A stretch of 8,020 nt of DNA, from positions 1 through 8,020 of the forward strand of contig JAFAQJ010000231.1 of NCBI GenBank assembly GCA_019246455.1, in the 5' to 3' direction. A model generated the notes under the pieces. It ran no database searches. It had not been told where the DNA came from and saw only the letters and a list, made by a program, of their open reading frames with translations. Both the position numbers and the translations under genes were made by a program. Of the stretch, positions 5,351-8,020 are shown in pieces. Source of the stretch: Pseudolabrys sp. (GTDB taxonomy: Bacteria; Pseudomonadota; Alphaproteobacteria; Rhizobiales; Xanthobacteraceae). Position 1 is the stretch's first letter; the number at the start of each line of letters is the position of its first letter.

Positions 5351-8020
5351 ATGAAGCGCCGCCGCGACGCGGCCGGGGGAATACGTTTGGTTGGTTTTGA
5401 TCGCGCGAAGACGGCAGCGATCGCCGCTGTCGCGCTTGCTTTCACGATCCTGGCTGGATCGACGGCTTACGCCATCGACGCGGTCAACGTGCGCCTCGAC
5501 GCGCCGGCCATTGATCTGACCAACGCCGTCACCCAGCAAAAAACCGAGAATGACCGCATTCAGGTTTCGACGGCGCCCGGCCCCGATGGCATCGTGCGCC
5601 GCATCGAAGTTCGCGCGCGCGAGAGCAGCACCAATTGGGCGGTGTTCGCGCTCACCAACAACAGCGACGAGCAACTCGACCGTCTCATCGTCGTGCCCCA
5701 CTATCGCATGGTCGGCTCCGGCGTCATCTGGCCCGATCTCGGCATTTCGCGCATCGTCGCCATCACACCGTCGTCCGGCGACCGGCCCGACCGCCAGGAC
5801 AGCGCGACGGCCGACATCTTTCGCGTCACGCTCGACCCCGGCACGGTCATTACCTTCGTCGCAGAGCTCCGCACCGACCGGTTGCCACAGATCTATTTGT
5901 GGGAGCCCGACGCCTACAAGGACAAGGTCAACTCATTCACGCTCTATTACGGCATCGTCATCGGCATTGCCGGCCTGCTCGCGCTGTTTTTGACGATCCT
6001 GTTCGTCGTCAAAGGTAGCGTGATGTTTCCGGCTGCCGCGGCGCTCGGCTGGGCGGTGTTGATTTATATCGGCATCGATTTCGGATTCTGGGGCAAGGTA
6101 TTCGACATGTCGGCCGGCGCCGAGCGCATCTGGCGCGCCTGCGGCGAAGCGATTCTGTCCGCGACCTTGCTGGTCTTCCTGTTCGCGTACCTCAATCTCA
6201 ACCGCTGGCACGTGCGCTACGCTCACATCACGCTGGCTTGGCTCGCCGGACTGACCGCGCTAATCGCGGTCGCGGTGTTCGATGCTTCGATCGCTTCGGG
6301 CGTGGCGCGCATGTCGCTTGCCGGCATCGCGGTGTTCGGTTTCGGGCTCGTGGTTTACCTATCAACCCATGGCTTCGACCGCGCGGTATTGCTCATCCCA
6401 ACGTGGCTCCTTCTCGTCGTCTGGGTATTTGCGGCAGGACTAGCGATCACGGGATTTGTGACCAACGACATCATCGGTCCCGCGCTGCTTGGCGGTCTTG
6501 TTCTGATCGTCATGCTGATTGGCTTTACTGTCATGCAGCACGCCTTCGCCGGCGGTATCACCCACGGCATCGTGTCCGATGTCGAGCGGCGTGCGCTCGC
6601 TCTGACCGGCGCCGGCGACATGATCTGGGATTGGGACGTCTCGTCCGACAAGATCTTCACGAGCCCAGAGACCGAAGCGATGCTGGGGCTCAAGCGCGGC
6701 TCGCTGGAAGGACCTGCGGCGCGCTGGCTCGACGTGCTGCACCCGCTCGATCGCGATCGATTCCGCGCTTCGCTCGACGGCGTCGTCGAGCAGCGCCGTG
6801 GTCGGCTGATGCAGGATTTCCGCATGCGGGCGCCCGACGGCAACTACTTGTGGTTTGCCCTCAAGGCGCGGCCGGTCGTCGGCTCCGATGGTGAAGTTGT
6901 GCGCGTCGTCGGCACGCTGGTCGACGTCACGGAGTTCAAGAACGCTGAAGAACGGCTGTTATTCGACGCCGTCCATGACAATCTGACCGGCTTGCCGAAC
7001 CGCGAATTGTTCCTCGACCGCATGGAAGCAGCGTTCGCTTTTGCCCGCACCGAGCAGACCATTCGTCCGACCGTCATTGTCATCGACATCGACCGTTTCA
7101 AGCAGGTCAATGATTCCGTGGGCATTGCCGTCGGCGACTCGATCCTTCTGACGATGGCACGGCGTTTGACGCGCCTTTTGAAGCCACAGGACACTCTTGC
7201 GCGGCTCGCGGGCGATCAGTTCGCCCTCATTTTGCTGTCGGAACGCGAGCCGGCCCGCATCGTCGCCTTCGCAGAGACGTTACGCCGGACATTGCGCGCG
7301 CCGATCGCCTTCAATGACCGCGAAATCTTCCTCACCGCCTCGATGGGTATCGCGCTCGCTGACAGCCAGCCGCACCGCACTGAAGAAGTGCTCAAGGATG
7401 CCGAACTGGCAATGTATTACGCCAAGCGCATCGGCGGCGACCGGATCGAAGTGTTTAAACCGGCGATGCGCTCGCGCAAGACCGATCGGTTGACGATGGA
7501 ATCCGAACTGCGGCGGGCGATCGAACGTGATGAGATCGTCGTCCTTTACCAGCCGATCGTTCGCCTGGAAGACCGCGCGGTCGCGGGTTTCGAAGCGCTG
7601 GCGCGTTGGGACCACCCCAAGCTCGGGCGTCTGTCGCCGGCCGAATTCATCAGCGTCGCCGAAGAAATCGGCCTCATCGTCGACCTCGGCCTATTCGTGC
7701 TCGATCGCACCGCACGCCAGCTCGCCACCTGGCAACGCTCGGACAAAGTGCGCCAGCAAGTCTTCGCCAGTGTAAACGTGTCGTCGCGACAACTGCTGCG
7801 GCAGGACCTGATCCACGATCTGCGCACCGTCCTGGCACGCACGTCGGTCGCGCGGGGTACGCTCAAGCTCGAGCTCACGGAATCGCTGGTCATGGAGAAT
7901 CCTGAGCACGCCGCGCAGATGCTGACCCGCATGCGTGAGCTTGGCGCCGGGCTTGCGCTCGACGATTTCGGCACGGGCCACTCCTCGTTGTCCTATCTGC
8001 AGCGTTTCCCGTTCGACACC
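5351..8020 (+). CDS. Membrane c-di-GMP protein: periplasmic sensor, 7TM, PAS, degenerate GGDEF, EAL (3' end missing)
   Basis: The frame is open for 890 codons and leaves the window inside its EAL domain. Order: signal peptide about 1-37 (MKRRR then a hydrophobic core ending in AYA); periplasmic domain about 38-190; seven membrane segments near 196-220, 223-247, 260-281, 290-310, 320-337, 345-367 and 376-397; PAS about 415-535; GGDEF about 543-705; EAL from about 725. The layout resembles 7TMR-DISM sensors. The GGDEF signature is AGDQF (620-624) and the I-site reads KPQD instead of RxxD, so cyclase activity is doubtful. The EAL motif (748-750), N809, E841 in ELTES and D871-D872 in DDFGTG are intact, so c-di-GMP hydrolysis is likely, with the GGDEF perhaps binding GTP as a regulator. 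An in-frame ATG at 5285 is an alternative start; 5351 gives the cleaner signal peptide, though neither has a strong ribosome site. Confidence 0.92.
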   Translation, partial: MKRRRDAAGGIRLVGFDRAKTAAIAAVALAFTILAGSTAYAIDAVNVRLDAPAIDLTNAVTQQKTENDRIQVSTAPGPDGIVRRIEVRARESSTNWAVFALTNNSDEQLDRLIVVPHYRMVGSGVIWPDLGISRIVAITPSSGDRPDRQDSATADIFRVTLDPGTVITFVAELRTDRLPQIYLWEPDAYKDKVNSFTLYYGIVIGIAGLLALFLTILFVVKGSVMFPAAAALGWAVLIYIGIDFGFWGKVFDMSAGAERIWRACGEAILSATLLVFLFAYLNLNRWHVRYAHITLAWLAGLTALIAVAVFDASIASGVARMSLAGIAVFGFGLVVYLSTHGFDRAVLLIPTWLLLVVWVFAAGLAITGFVTNDIIGPALLGGLVLIVMLIGFTVMQHAFAGGITHGIVSDVERRALALTGAGDMIWDWDVSSDKIFTSPETEAMLGLKRGSLEGPAARWLDVLHPLDRDRFRASLDGVVEQRRGRLMQDFRMRAPDGNYLWFALKARPVVGSDGEVVRVVGTLVDVTEFKNAEERLLFDAVHDNLTGLPNRELFLDRMEAAFAFARTEQTIRPTVIVIDIDRFKQVNDSVGIAVGDSILLTMARRLTRLLKPQDTLARLAGDQFALILLSEREPARIVAFAETLRRTLRAPIAFNDREIFLTASMGIALADSQPHRTEEVLKDAELAMYYAKRIGGDRIEVFKPAMRSRKTDRLTMESELRRAIERDEIVVLYQPIVRLEDRAVAGFEALARWDHPKLGRLSPAEFISVAEEIGLIVDLGLFVLDRTARQLATWQRSDKVRQQVFASVNVSSRQLLRQDLIHDLRTVLARTSVARGTLKLELTESLVMENPEHAAQMLTRMRELGAGLALDDFGTGHSSLSYLQRFPFDT

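Noticed and set aside
5550..6894. Plus-strand open frames of 127-218 codons within the c-di-GMP gene (5550-5993, 5635-6018, 6238-6894)
   Set aside because: They are out of frame with the continuous 890-codon frame that has a signal peptide, membrane segments and PAS/GGDEF/EAL motifs. Their translations are arginine- or serine-rich without domains.

Overview
The window reads as ordinary chromosomal DNA of a GC-rich alphaproteobacterium, most likely order Hyphomicrobiales and probably near the Bradyrhizobium/Rhodopseudomonas group. The reasons are the cysteine-free L31 protein with its GxHPDYH start, a DUF1465/RcdA-family gene and a DUF1192 gene (both essentially alphaproteobacterial), and a MsbA-related ABC exporter of an alphaproteobacterial type. 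This placement comes from recalled family knowledge; no search was run. I see no tRNA, rRNA, insertion sequence, CRISPR array or phage gene.

Layout. Bases 2-328 (+) hold the C-terminal OmpA/MotB-like peptidoglycan-binding domain of a protein that begins before the window. It is followed after 6 bases by a small GNAT acetyltransferase (335-784, +). That gene runs tail-to-tail into an ABC exporter half-transporter (781-2577, -), and their ends overlap by 4 bases. Divergent from the exporter is rpmE (2756-2998, +, ribosomal protein L31), closed by a strong, probably bidirectional terminator. This terminator also faces the DUF1465/rcdA gene (3071-3601, -).

A 339-base gap (3602-3940) follows. It holds a minus-strand intrinsic terminator preceded by three compact hairpins, with CU-rich anti-Shine-Dalgarno-like stretches in the unpaired parts. 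It also holds a TTAA-N7-TTAA palindrome that matches the CtrA box. I read this as a candidate small RNA or structured 3' UTR, and it is the most interesting non-coding part of the window. A small DUF1192 gene (3941-4135, -) is divergent from a zinc-free quinone oxidoreductase of the PIG3 type (4228-5226, +).

From 5351 to the right edge runs a large membrane-bound c-di-GMP protein (+, 890 codons visible, end missing). Its parts are a signal peptide, a periplasmic domain, seven membrane segments, PAS, a degenerate GGDEF (AGDQF) and an EAL domain with the visible catalytic residues intact. It is probably a phosphodiesterase.

How the genes fit together. Most are housekeeping or envelope genes in separate transcription units. 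A possible theme is cell-cycle and c-di-GMP control: an RcdA-family protein (a ClpXP adaptor in Caulobacter), a CtrA-like box and a c-di-GMP phosphodiesterase lie within about 5 kb. That link is inference from proximity alone.
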